Shown piece by piece: positions 1-5,507 of a stretch of DNA of 5,507 bases. The notes beneath the pieces are model-generated. The model had not been told where the DNA came from and searched no databases. It saw only the letters and a list, made by a program, of their open reading frames with translations. The stretch is from Marinosulfonomonas sp. Lineage in GTDB: Bacteria; Pseudomonadota; Alphaproteobacteria; Rhodobacterales; Rhodobacteraceae. The translations under genes and the position numbers were made by a program. The DNA lies in NCBI GenBank assembly GCA_015494385.1, contig WGBJ01000358.1, positions 1-5,507 on the forward strand. The letters run 5' to 3'. Within the stretch, counting starts at the first letter, position 1; each line of letters starts with the position of its first letter.

Positions 1-10
1 GGTCAGGCAT
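1..10 (-). CDS. rnhA: Probable start of ribonuclease HI gene (partial, off the left edge)
   Basis: Only three codons and one base are visible: an ATG at 10-8 on the minus strand followed by codons for Pro and Asp. This start overlaps the stop of the upstream methyltransferase gene by 8 bases (ATGCCTGA), the kind of junction seen in tight operons. From memory, RNase HI proteins of Rhodobacterales commonly begin MPD, and rnhA often follows ispH and a small methyltransferase in that group, so the call rests on gene order and these three residues. RNase HI cleaves the RNA strand of RNA-DNA hybrids. No clear Shine-Dalgarno sequence is seen upstream, so translation may depend on coupling to the preceding gene. 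The call cannot be proven from this window. Confidence 0.4.
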
Positions 11-593
11 GGGCGGTTATTACAATCCAGTCAGAGCGGCTACCGTCAAGGCCGGTGCCGCTGCCAAAGGTGGCGTTAAGGGTGTGGAAACCGGCATCTG
101 TCAGCAGGTCTTCCAGTTCGGTTTGGCTGTAGTAGGCATAGAACCGGTCCAGCCGGTCGCGGTGTTCGCCGGTGCCCAGTTTCATGCCGATATGAAATAC
201 CCCGTCCGGTTTCAGCGCCTTGTGCAGGGTGGCCAGATGGTCGGGCATTCTGGATTTGGGCGCGTGCAGCAGGCTGAAGTTGGCCCAGATGCCGTCGTAT
301 TCCTTCTGTGCAGTGATGTCGTCAAACGTGGCATGGCGCACAGGGATGCCGAATTTTTCCGCCGCCACTTTTACCATCCCGACCGAGGCATCTACAGCGT
401 CAACCGTGAACCCCGCCTTTTGCAAAAACGCGGCCGTATTCCCCGGGCCGCAACCCAGATCCAGCACATGCGCACTTTTGGGCAGCATTTCGACGAAGCG
501 GTCCAGTGACGGGTTGCGCCGTTCGCCGTTTTCCAGCGCGACATAATCGTCAAATTTCGCGTTATAAACGGCGATGGTCGTCGGGTCGGTCAT
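3..593 (-). CDS. Class I SAM-dependent methyltransferase
   Basis: A complete 196-residue protein of the small class I (Rossmann-fold) methyltransferase type. Motif I, the SAM-binding glycine loop VLDLGCGPG, lies at residues 43-51. The acidic residue expected at the end of strand beta-2 is Asp68 (in AVDAS). [12 protein letters not shown] at 99-110 matches the motif II region, and [12 protein letters not shown] at 127-138 matches the strand after it. The C-terminal part has the common pattern [16 protein letters not shown] (154-169). The family methylates small molecules, proteins or RNA, and the substrate cannot be told from sequence. No signal peptide or membrane segment is seen, so it is probably cytoplasmic. 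Its ATG shares ATGA with the ispH stop, which implies one transcript and translational coupling. There is only a weak purine stretch (CGGGA) upstream, consistent with coupling. Position after ispH does not by itself show a role in isoprenoid metabolism. Confidence 0.9.
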   Translation of the reverse strand: MTDPTTIAVYNAKFDDYVALENGERRNPSLDRFVEMLPKSAHVLDLGCGPGNTAAFLQKAGFTVDAVDASVGMVKVAAEKFGIPVRHATFDDITAQKEYDGIWANFSLLHAPKSRMPDHLATLHKALKPDGVFHIGMKLGTGEHRDRLDRFYAYYSQTELEDLLTDAGFHTLNATFGSGTGLDGSRSDWIVITAHA

Positions 594-1540
594 GCCGGTT
601 CCCGCAGGATACGCGGCACTTTGAATTCGACGTGCTCCTTGGCGGTTTCCACCAGTTCGACGGTCACGTCATAGCGGTCGCGAAAGGCGTCGATCACCTC
701 GTCCACCAGCACTTCGGGGGCCGAGGCACCGGCGGCAAGGCCCAGCGATTTGATACCGTCCAACGCGCGCCAGTCGATGTCTTTGGCGCGTTGCACCAGT
801 TGCGAATAATCACAGCCAGCCGCCGCGCCCACCTCGACCAGACGGCGGGTGTTGGATGAATTCGGCGCGCCGATCACAAGGATGGCGTCGGATTTGGCGG
901 CGATTTCCTTGACGGCCTCCTGGCGGTTGGTGGTGGCGTAACAGATGTCTTCCTTGTGGGGGCCGATGATGGCGGGGAAACGGGCCTTTAGCGCCGCGAC
1001 GATTTCGGCGGTGTCGTCGATGGAAAGGGTGGTCTGGGTGATATAGGCCAGCTTGTTCGGGTCGCGCACATCCAGTTTGGCGACATCGCTGGCGGTTTCG
1101 ACCAGCAGAACCTCGCCCGCCGGTAGCTGACCCATTGTGCCCACGGTTTCGGGGTGGCCGTCGTGGCCGATCATCACCATTTGCAGACCGTTTTCATTAT
1201 GGCGCTCGGCCTCGATATGCACCTTGGAGACCAGCGGGCAGGTGGCGTCAACATAGGTCATATTGCGGACCCGCGCTGCATTAGGGACCGATTTTGGCAC
1301 CCCATGGGCGGAAAAAATTACCGGACGGTCATCGGGGCATTCATCCAGCTCCTCGACAAACACGGCCCCCTTTTCGCGCAAGCCATCCACCACGAATTTG
1401 TTGTGCACAATTTCGTGGCGCACATAGACGGGCGCGCCCCATTTATCGATTGCCTGTTCGACAATCTTGATGGCGCGCACAACACCGGCGCAAAAACCGC
1501 GCGGGGCGGCAAGGTAAAGGGTAAGCGGTGGTTTTGTCAT
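590..1540 (-). CDS. ispH: 4-hydroxy-3-methylbut-2-enyl diphosphate reductase (IspH/LytB)
   Basis: This is the last enzyme of the MEP isoprenoid pathway. It reduces HMBPP to IPP and DMAPP using a [4Fe-4S] cluster in the cytoplasm. The 316-residue protein has the three cluster cysteines: Cys17 in PRGFCAGV, Cys101 in VDATCPLV and Cys200 in [10 protein letters not shown]. Active-site residues known from the E. coli enzyme are also present: His46 in EIVHN, His79 in SAHGVP, His129 and Glu131 in GHPE, the TQTT segment at 168-171, the SSN segment at 228-230, and GASAPE at 271-276. Length is normal for the family. I chose the ATG at 1540 because the protein then begins nine residues before the first conserved PRGFC segment and has ACAGGG just upstream. 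The frame stays open back to a TTG at 1579, but that adds 13 unconserved residues. The gene lies 65 bases beyond the terminator of the NYN gene and overlaps the next gene by ATGA. Confidence 0.97.
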   Translation of the reverse strand: MTKPPLTLYLAAPRGFCAGVVRAIKIVEQAIDKWGAPVYVRHEIVHNKFVVDGLREKGAVFVEELDECPDDRPVIFSAHGVPKSVPNAARVRNMTYVDATCPLVSKVHIEAERHNENGLQMVMIGHDGHPETVGTMGQLPAGEVLLVETASDVAKLDVRDPNKLAYITQTTLSIDDTAEIVAALKARFPAIIGPHKEDICYATTNRQEAVKEIAAKSDAILVIGAPNSSNTRRLVEVGAAAGCDYSQLVQRAKDIDWRALDGIKSLGLAAGASAPEVLVDEVIDAFRDRYDVTVELVETAKEHVEFKVPRILREPA

Positions 1541-1604
1541 TTCGGCCCTGTCCAGTTGACATAGAATTAGGGCCTGCAAGCGGTGGCGTCCAGCCCCGCG
1601 AAGG

Positions 1605-1632
1605 AAAAAGCCGGGGCATCTGCCCCGGCTTT
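1605..1632 (-). terminator. Intrinsic terminator of the NYN-domain gene
   Basis: An 11-bp perfect inverted repeat, AAAGCCGGGGC at 1607-1617 and its complement at 1622-1632, encloses a 4-base loop. Read on the minus strand, the GC-rich stem is followed by a run of five T (1609-1605, partly inside the stem), the form of a Rho-independent terminator. It begins 8 bases after the TAA of the NYN gene, so it should end that transcript and separate it from ispH. On the plus strand the trailing sequence is only TTTCCTAATTCTT, and no plus-strand gene precedes it, so it is unlikely to matter in that direction. Confidence 0.85.
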
Positions 1633-1640
1633 CCTAATTC

Positions 1641-2222
1641 TTAATCTACAGCCTCATCGGCTATATCAGCGGTAACCGGCGCAGGGGCCGGTTCCCGAGG
1701 AGGGCGACCGATTACGTCGCGCAATTCGTCAAGCTCGATGAAATTATCGACCTGACGACGCAGTTCGTCGGCAATCATTGGCGGCTGCGAACGGATGGTC
1801 GAAACCACCGAAACACGCACGCCCTGACGTTGCAGGCTTTCCACCAGCGGACGGAAATCCCCATCACCCGAGAAGATCACCATGTGATCAACATGCGGTG
1901 CCAGTTCCATCGCGTTGACAGCCAGTTCGATATCCATGTTGCCCTTGACCTTACGGCGGCCCATGGAATCGGTGTATTCCTTGGCCGGTTTGGTCACCAT
2001 GGTGAAACCATTGTAGTGCAGCCAGTCGACCAAAGGCCGAATCGGCGAATAATCGTCGTTTTCCAGCAGTGCAGTGTAATAGAACGCCCGCAGCATTTTT
2101 CCGCGACGCATGAATTCCTGACGTAGCAACTTATAGTCGATGTCAAACCCCAGCGATTTTGCCGCTGCATACAGGTTCGAGCCATCGATGAACAGCGCCA
2201 GCCGTTCGTCTCTGTAGAACAT
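1641..2222 (-). CDS. NYN-domain protein (LabA/DUF88-like putative RNase)
   Basis: A 193-residue protein of the NYN (PIN-like) family. The acidic motifs that form the metal-binding active site in this fold are all present: Asp13 in ALFIDGSNLY, Asp97 in KGNMDIELAVNAM, and Asp120 and Asp122 in VIFSGDGDFRPLVE. NYN proteins are known or predicted metal-dependent RNases, and the founding relative LabA acts in cyanobacterial clock output. The target here is unknown. Residues 1-160 appear to be the domain. The last 30 or so residues (REPAPAPVTADIADEAVD) are Pro/Ala-rich and acidic and probably disordered. The start at 2222 is favoured over upstream starts (the frame is open back to about 2435) because GGAAGGAA lies 6-7 bases before it and the FIDGSN motif then falls near the N-terminus, as usual. 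It is divergent from folK and ends in its own terminator, so it looks monocistronic. No signal peptide or membrane segment is seen. Confidence 0.92.
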   Translation of the reverse strand: MFYRDERLALFIDGSNLYAAAKSLGFDIDYKLLRQEFMRRGKMLRAFYYTALLENDDYSPIRPLVDWLHYNGFTMVTKPAKEYTDSMGRRKVKGNMDIELAVNAMELAPHVDHMVIFSGDGDFRPLVESLQRQGVRVSVVSTIRSQPPMIADELRRQVDNFIELDELRDVIGRPPREPAPAPVTADIADEAVD

Positions 2223-2326
2223 AAATTTTTCCTTCCGGTAGTCGGTTTCGACTTCGTTTCCGTGAGTGAGTGTGGTTACTGATAATAATAATGCGAAACC
2301 GCCCTCATAATTAAAGATTGCCACAA
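2223..2326. promoter_or_regulatory. Divergent promoter region between the NYN gene and folK
   Basis: This 104-base spacer separates genes leaving in opposite directions, so it must hold a promoter for each. It contains an AT-rich core (2281-2292, a repeated ATA/TAA run). Leftward, TATTAT (2287-2282) lies 17 bases after TTATGA (2310-2305). A second leftward candidate is TTGCAA (2335-2330) with AATTAT (2312-2307). Rightward, GATAAT (2281-2286) is a good -10 match, but only the poor TTTCCG (2257-2262) sits near the -35 position. None matches well in both boxes, so the region is assigned by gene layout and base composition more than by exact boxes. Confidence 0.45.
2229..2236 (-). promoter_or_regulatory. 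Ribosome binding site deciding the NYN gene start
   Basis: The minus strand reads GGAAGGAA here, with AAGGA ending 7 bases before the ATG at 2222. This is the strongest Shine-Dalgarno match near any candidate start in this open frame and is the main reason for the 193-residue form over a 264-residue form that would run into folK. Confidence 0.8.
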
Positions 2327-2923
2327 ATGTTGCAACCCTCTGGACAGGAAAACAGACCAATATCGGCGATAATTGGCCTTGGGGCGAATTTGCCATCTGA
2401 AATCGGCGCGCCAAAGCAGACGTTGTGCCATGCACTGACGCTGCTGGAAGGTGCCGATATCGAGATTCAAAAAGTTAGCAAATTGTACGAAACCCCTTGT
2501 TTTCCTGCCGATGCCGGACCTGACTATGTAAATGCGGCGGCAATCCTGTTGACCGGTTTGTCCGCACCGGACCTTTTGTCGCGTCTGCACGCGGTCGAGG
2601 CCGATTTGGGGCGTAAACGGGTAACACGCTGGGGTCAGCGGACGTTGGATATTGACTTGTTGGCATACGGGGAAGCAATTTTGCCTGATTCGGCAGGGTT
2701 CCGGCATTGGTTTGAACTCGGTATGGAGCAGCAATCAAAGCGGGCGCCAGAGCAGCTGATTCTGCCACATCCACGCCTTCAGGATCGTGCCTTTGTGCTG
2801 GTTCCTCTGGCGGAAATCGCACCGGATTGGCGGCATCCTGTGTTGGGGCGCACAGCGGTGCAGATGCGGGATGACCTGAATGACGAGGATATTGCACAGG
2901 TAAAACCGGTCGAAAGATGCTGA
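2327..2923 (+). CDS. folK: 2-amino-4-hydroxy-6-hydroxymethyldihydropteridine pyrophosphokinase (HPPK)
   Basis: HPPK transfers pyrophosphate from ATP to 6-hydroxymethyl-7,8-dihydropterin in folate synthesis, in the cytoplasm. The 198-residue protein opens with the family strand IIGLGANL (15-22), then KLYETP (52-57), GPDYVNAA (64-71) and the signature RWGQRTLDIDLL (101-112). Asp108 and Asp110 correspond to the two Mg-binding aspartates of the E. coli enzyme (95 and 97), and Arg105 to its Arg92. LILPHPRLQDRAFVLVPLAEIAPDW (144-168) completes the fold. Between signature and PHPRL there is an extra segment, DSAGFRHWFELGMEQQSKR (121-139), which I recall as typical of Rhodobacterales HPPK and absent from E. 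coli. Residue 104 is Gln where the published signature expects Pro, Ser, Ala or Glu. Start choice is uncertain: ATG at 2327 has only a weak AAAGA upstream, a TTG three codons earlier is possible, and either gives a short N-terminal extension. TTG is used for leucine more often here than in the neighbouring genes. Confidence 0.95.
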   Translation: MLQPSGQENRPISAIIGLGANLPSEIGAPKQTLCHALTLLEGADIEIQKVSKLYETPCFPADAGPDYVNAAAILLTGLSAPDLLSRLHAVEADLGRKRVTRWGQRTLDIDLLAYGEAILPDSAGFRHWFELGMEQQSKRAPEQLILPHPRLQDRAFVLVPLAEIAPDWRHPVLGRTAVQMRDDLNDEDIAQVKPVERC

Positions 2924-2931
2924 TTCAATGC

Positions 2932-2960
2932 TTGTCATCAAGGTGTAAAGCCCCTAAATA
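2932..2960 (+). promoter_or_regulatory. Probable sigma-70-type promoter of rpoZ-rsh
   Basis: TTGTCA at 2932-2937 matches five of six bases of the -35 consensus, and TAAATA at 2955-2960 is a fair -10 box (three of six), with an ideal 17-base spacer. It lies just after the folK stop and 42 bases before the rpoZ ATG, so it would start a transcript with a short leader. Read-through from folK is also possible, since no terminator hairpin with a T-run is seen between the genes. Confidence 0.55.
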
Positions 2961-2990
2961 GCACTTTCTAACACCCCGAAGTCGATATTC

Positions 2991-2995
2991 AGGAG
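2991..2995 (+). promoter_or_regulatory. Ribosome binding site of rpoZ
   Basis: AGGAG lies 7 bases before the ATG at 3003, a near-ideal Shine-Dalgarno sequence and spacing. It fixes the rpoZ start and suggests strong translation. Its last bases overlap a GAGTC (GANTC) site at 2993-2997. Confidence 0.8.
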
Positions 2996-3002
2996 TCGCC
3001 CT

Positions 3003-3356
3003 ATGGCCCGCGTTACGGTTGAAGATTGCGTTGATAAGGTACCAAATCGTTTTGATCTGGTCATGCTTGCCGCCCATCGTGCGCGTGAAATCGCGGCGGG
3101 TGCCGAACTGACTGTGGACCGCGACAACGACAAAAACCCCGTTGTTGCCCTGCGCGAAATCGCCGAGGAAACCCAATCGGTCGAGGAGCTGCGCGAACGG
3201 ATGATCGAAAGCCAGCAAACCCAGATCGAGGTGGACGAGCCGGAAGAAGATGCCATGGCACTTTTGATGGGCGCCGAGGCAGACAAGCCGGCAGAAGACG
3301 ATATGTCGGAAGAAAAACTGCTGCGGGCATTGATGGAAGCACAGGGGCGGCCATAA
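3003..3356 (+). CDS. rpoZ: DNA-directed RNA polymerase omega subunit
   Basis: Omega is the small subunit that assists folding and assembly of beta-prime. In E. coli it contributes to a ppGpp-binding site. The 117-residue protein shows the conserved core: MARVTVEDC at 1-9, the signature [19 protein letters not shown] at 15-33, and [14 protein letters not shown] at 43-56. It is longer than the 91-residue E. coli protein. The tail (about 60-117) is acidic and Glu-rich ([23 protein letters not shown]), as I expect in alphaproteobacterial omega, and is probably helical or disordered. The start is supported by AGGAG seven bases upstream and by the conserved MARVTVED opening. The gene precedes rsh by 26 bases on the same strand, an arrangement widely seen in proteobacteria (rpoZ-spoT), and a candidate promoter lies directly upstream. 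Confidence 0.97.
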   Translation: MARVTVEDCVDKVPNRFDLVMLAAHRAREIAAGAELTVDRDNDKNPVVALREIAEETQSVEELRERMIESQQTQIEVDEPEEDAMALLMGAEADKPAEDDMSEEKLLRALMEAQGRP

Positions 3357-3382
3357 CCCCCCTGCAATAAGGCGCGGACCGG

Positions 3383-5507
3383 ATGCCGGACAAGATCACA
3401 GTTGACGATCTGATCGCGCTTGTTCGCAGCTATAACCCTAAGACAAACGAAAAACTGATCCGCGAGGCTTTTGCCTATGGGCAGGCGATGCACGAGGGGC
3501 AGTTTCGCCATTCCGGCGAGCCGTATTTCACCCATCCGGTCGCTGTGGCCGCCATTCTGACCCAGCAGCGGCTGGATGACGCGACGATCATCACCGCCCT
3601 GTTGCATGATACCATCGAAGACACAAAATCCACCTATACCGAGGTGACCGAGAAATTCGGCAAGGAAATTGCCGAGCTGGTCGATGGTGTGACCAAGCTG
3701 ACCAATCTGCAACTGTCCTCGACCCAGACCAAACAGGCGGAAAATTTCCGCAAGCTGTTTATGGCGATGTCCAAAGATTTGCGCGTCATTCTGGTAAAGC
3801 TGGCGGACCGTCTGCACAACATGCGCACGATCAAATCCATGCGCCCCGACAAACAGGTGCAAAAGGCCCGCGAGACGATGGACATCTATGCGCCGCTGGC
3901 CGGCCGCATGGGGATGCAGTGGATGCGCGAAGAGCTGGAGGATCTGGCCTTTTCGGTGCTGAACCCCGAGGCCCGCAATTCCATCATGCGCCGCTTCATC
4001 ACGCTGCAAAAGGAAAGCGGCGATGTGATCAAGAAAATCACCGACGATATCCGCATTGAACTGGACAAGGTCGGGATCAAGGCCGAGGTTATGGGGCGTG
4101 CCAAGAAACCCTATTCGATCTGGCGCAAGATGGAAGAAAAGGGGCAGGGCTTTTCCCGCCTGTCCGACATCTACGGCTTTCGCGTGATCACCAATACCGA
4201 GTGCGATTGCTACCGTGTTCTGGGGGCGATTCATCAGCGCTGGCGCGCGGTGCCGGGGCGGTTCAAGGATTACATCAGCCAGCCCAAATCGAACGGTTAC
4301 CGGTCGATCCACACCACGGTTTCGGGCCGTGACGGCAAGCGGGTCGAGGTGCAGATACGCACCCAGCAGATGCACGATGTGGCAGAATCCGGCGTGGCGG
4401 CGCATTGGTCCTATCGCGACGGGGTGCGGTCGGAAAACCCCTTTGCGGTGGACCCTGCAAAATGGGTGGCGGGGCTGACCGAACGGCTGGATGCATCCGA
4501 GGATCACGACGAATTTCTGGAGCATGTCAAGCTTGAGATGTATTCGGATCAAGTGTTCTGCTTTACCCCCAAAGGCGAGGTTGTGAAACTGCCGCGCGGG
4601 GCGACACCGCTGGATTTTGCCTATGCGATCCACACGCGAATTGGCGATTCTTGCGTCGGGGCGCGGGTGGATGGCATCCGTGTGCCGCTGTGGACGCGGC
4701 TAAAGAACGGCCAATCGGTTGAAATCATGACAGCCGAGGGGCAACGCCCGCAGGCAACGTGGATTGATATCGCGGTGACGGGGCGGGCAAAATCCGCGAT
4801 CCGCCGGTCCTTGCGGTCCGAGGACCGCGAGCGCTTTATCAAGCTGGGTCGCGAGTTGGCCCGCGTGGCGTTTGAACATGTGGGTAAAAAAGCGACCGAC
4901 AAGGCATTGGCCACCGCAGCAAAACGCATGGGGCTGGTTGACGCTGACGAATTGCTGGCCCTGCTGGGCAGTGCCGAGATGAACGCCCGCGAAGTGGTCG
5001 AAGGCCTGTATCCCGAACTATCCACCCACACCGGCGACGAAGTTGAACTGACCCGCGCAATTGTCGGGCTGGAGCAGGACCAGACATTCGAGCGCGCATC
5101 CTGTTGTCAGCCGGTTCCGGGCGAGCGGATTGTCGGCATCAGTTACCGCGGCAAAGGTGTGGTGGTTCATGCCATCGATTGCCCCGTCCTGTCGGAATTC
5201 GAGGACCAGAATGACCGTTGGGTCGATCTGCACTGGCACAGCGGCAAACACCCTGCGGGCCACACCGTCAGCTTTATGATGACCATCTCAAACGACGCTG
5301 GCGTGCTGGGACGAATTTGCACATTGATCGGCGAGCAAAAGGCCAATATTGCGGACTTGGTATTTATGGACCGGAAACCGGATTTTTACCGAATTCTGAT
5401 TGATGTGGACTTGAGGGATGTCGAGCATCTGCATACGGTAATGACTGCACTGGAAGCAGACAGCGATGTCGCTGCGTTGGAACGGTATCGGGATCCAGCC
5501 CGCAAGC
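3383..5507 (+). CDS. rsh: Bifunctional (p)ppGpp synthetase/hydrolase, RelA/SpoT homologue (3' end cut by window)
   Basis: This enzyme makes (p)ppGpp from ATP and GDP/GTP and also degrades it, setting the stringent response. All 708 visible codons are open. The N-terminal HD hydrolase carries His51 (FTHP), His75-Asp76 and Glu79-Asp80 (LLHDTIEDT) and Asp142 (KLADRLHNMRT), so the metal-binding set is intact. The synthetase spans about 235-345, with SDIYGFRVI (261-269), SNGYRSIHTTV (303-313) and VEVQIRT (321-327). RFKD at 293-296 is the RXKD motif of bifunctional enzymes, not the EXDD of synthetase-only RelA. A TGS domain follows (about 388-450), then a helical region, a zinc-finger-like segment with Cys574, Cys575, His596 and Cys600, and a C-terminal ACT domain (about 629-692). 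The family is usually a little over 700 residues, so only a few codons are missing. AAGG lies 10 bases before the ATG, and co-transcription with rpoZ is likely. It could equally be labelled spoT or relA. Confidence 0.97.
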   Translation, partial: MPDKITVDDLIALVRSYNPKTNEKLIREAFAYGQAMHEGQFRHSGEPYFTHPVAVAAILTQQRLDDATIITALLHDTIEDTKSTYTEVTEKFGKEIAELVDGVTKLTNLQLSSTQTKQAENFRKLFMAMSKDLRVILVKLADRLHNMRTIKSMRPDKQVQKARETMDIYAPLAGRMGMQWMREELEDLAFSVLNPEARNSIMRRFITLQKESGDVIKKITDDIRIELDKVGIKAEVMGRAKKPYSIWRKMEEKGQGFSRLSDIYGFRVITNTECDCYRVLGAIHQRWRAVPGRFKDYISQPKSNGYRSIHTTVSGRDGKRVEVQIRTQQMHDVAESGVAAHWSYRDGVRSENPFAVDPAKWVAGLTERLDASEDHDEFLEHVKLEMYSDQVFCFTPKGEVVKLPRGATPLDFAYAIHTRIGDSCVGARVDGIRVPLWTRLKNGQSVEIMTAEGQRPQATWIDIAVTGRAKSAIRRSLRSEDRERFIKLGRELARVAFEHVGKKATDKALATAAKRMGLVDADELLALLGSAEMNAREVVEGLYPELSTHTGDEVELTRAIVGLEQDQTFERASCCQPVPGERIVGISYRGKGVVVHAIDCPVLSEFEDQNDRWVDLHWHSGKHPAGHTVSFMMTISNDAGVLGRICTLIGEQKANIADLVFMDRKPDFYRILIDVDLRDVEHLHTVMTALEADSDVAALERYRDPARK

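Noticed and set aside
9..859. Plus-strand open frames opposite the methyltransferase and ispH
   Set aside because: They are antisense to well-conserved genes, have no recognisable domains, and lack plausible translation signals.
1556..1561. Perfect TTGACA hexamer on the plus strand in the ispH leader
   Set aside because: No -10 box lies 16-18 bases downstream (the sequence there is GC-rich), and no plus-strand gene follows, only antisense to the NYN gene.
1541..1579. Upstream TTG start for ispH adding 13 residues
   Set aside because: IspH proteins begin a few residues before the PRGFC motif, the ATG at 1540 fits this, and it has ACAGGG upstream.
2291..2314. A seven-codon ATG-to-TAA frame in the folK leader
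   Set aside because: It has no Shine-Dalgarno sequence, no repeated regulatory codons and no attenuator-like hairpin after it. A frame this short is expected by chance.
2223..2435. N-terminal extension of the NYN protein upstream of 2222
   Set aside because: The frame is open, but the added residues show no NYN features, would overlap the start of folK on the other strand, and lack a ribosome binding site as good as the one before 2222.
2954..4633. A 559-codon open frame on the minus strand opposite rpoZ and most of rsh
   Set aside because: It lies wholly antisense to two clearly conserved genes, spans the gap between them, and its translation is His-, Arg- and Gly-rich with no recognisable domain. 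Long antisense frames are common in codon-biased, GC-rich genes.
4215..5403. Additional short open frames on both strands within rsh
   Set aside because: The rsh reading frame is continuous with all family domains in order, and the other frames show only low-complexity Arg/Ser/Ala-rich translations.

Overview
The window looks like ordinary chromosomal housekeeping DNA from an alphaproteobacterium, most likely Rhodobacterales (Roseobacter-like). The reasons are moderately high GC, the sequence character of IspH, FolK and omega, the FolK form with an extra segment after its signature, an rpoZ followed directly by a single bifunctional RelA/SpoT homologue, and an ispH-methyltransferase-(rnhA) cluster. 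The lineage is inferred from recognition of the proteins, not from a search.

Layout: two divergent groups separate at about 2223-2326. The leftward (minus) group, read from the middle outward, is a NYN-domain (LabA/DUF88-like) putative RNase (2222-1641), its intrinsic terminator (1632-1605), ispH (1540-590), a class I SAM-dependent methyltransferase overlapping ispH by ATGA (593-3), and a reading frame opening MPD at position 10 that is probably the first codons of rnhA. The rightward (plus) group is folK (2327-2923), a 79-bp gap with a recognisable promoter and Shine-Dalgarno sequence, rpoZ (3003-3356), and rsh (relA/spoT type, 3383 to the right edge, lacking only its last few codons and stop).

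Functionally, ispH makes the isoprenoid precursors IPP and DMAPP by the MEP pathway, folK feeds folate synthesis, and rpoZ and rsh encode an RNA polymerase subunit and the enzyme that makes and degrades (p)ppGpp. The rpoZ-rsh pairing makes sense because omega forms part of a ppGpp-binding site on RNA polymerase in characterised proteobacteria. The NYN protein is the only well-preserved gene here whose biological role is not established.

I see no mobile element, tRNA, rRNA, CRISPR array or phage gene, and no convincing novel system. The points worth a second look are modest: overlapping gene junctions, a substitution in the FolK signature, a local cluster of GANTC sites running into the rpoZ promoter, a small inverted repeat around that promoter, and the very short space available for an ispH promoter.
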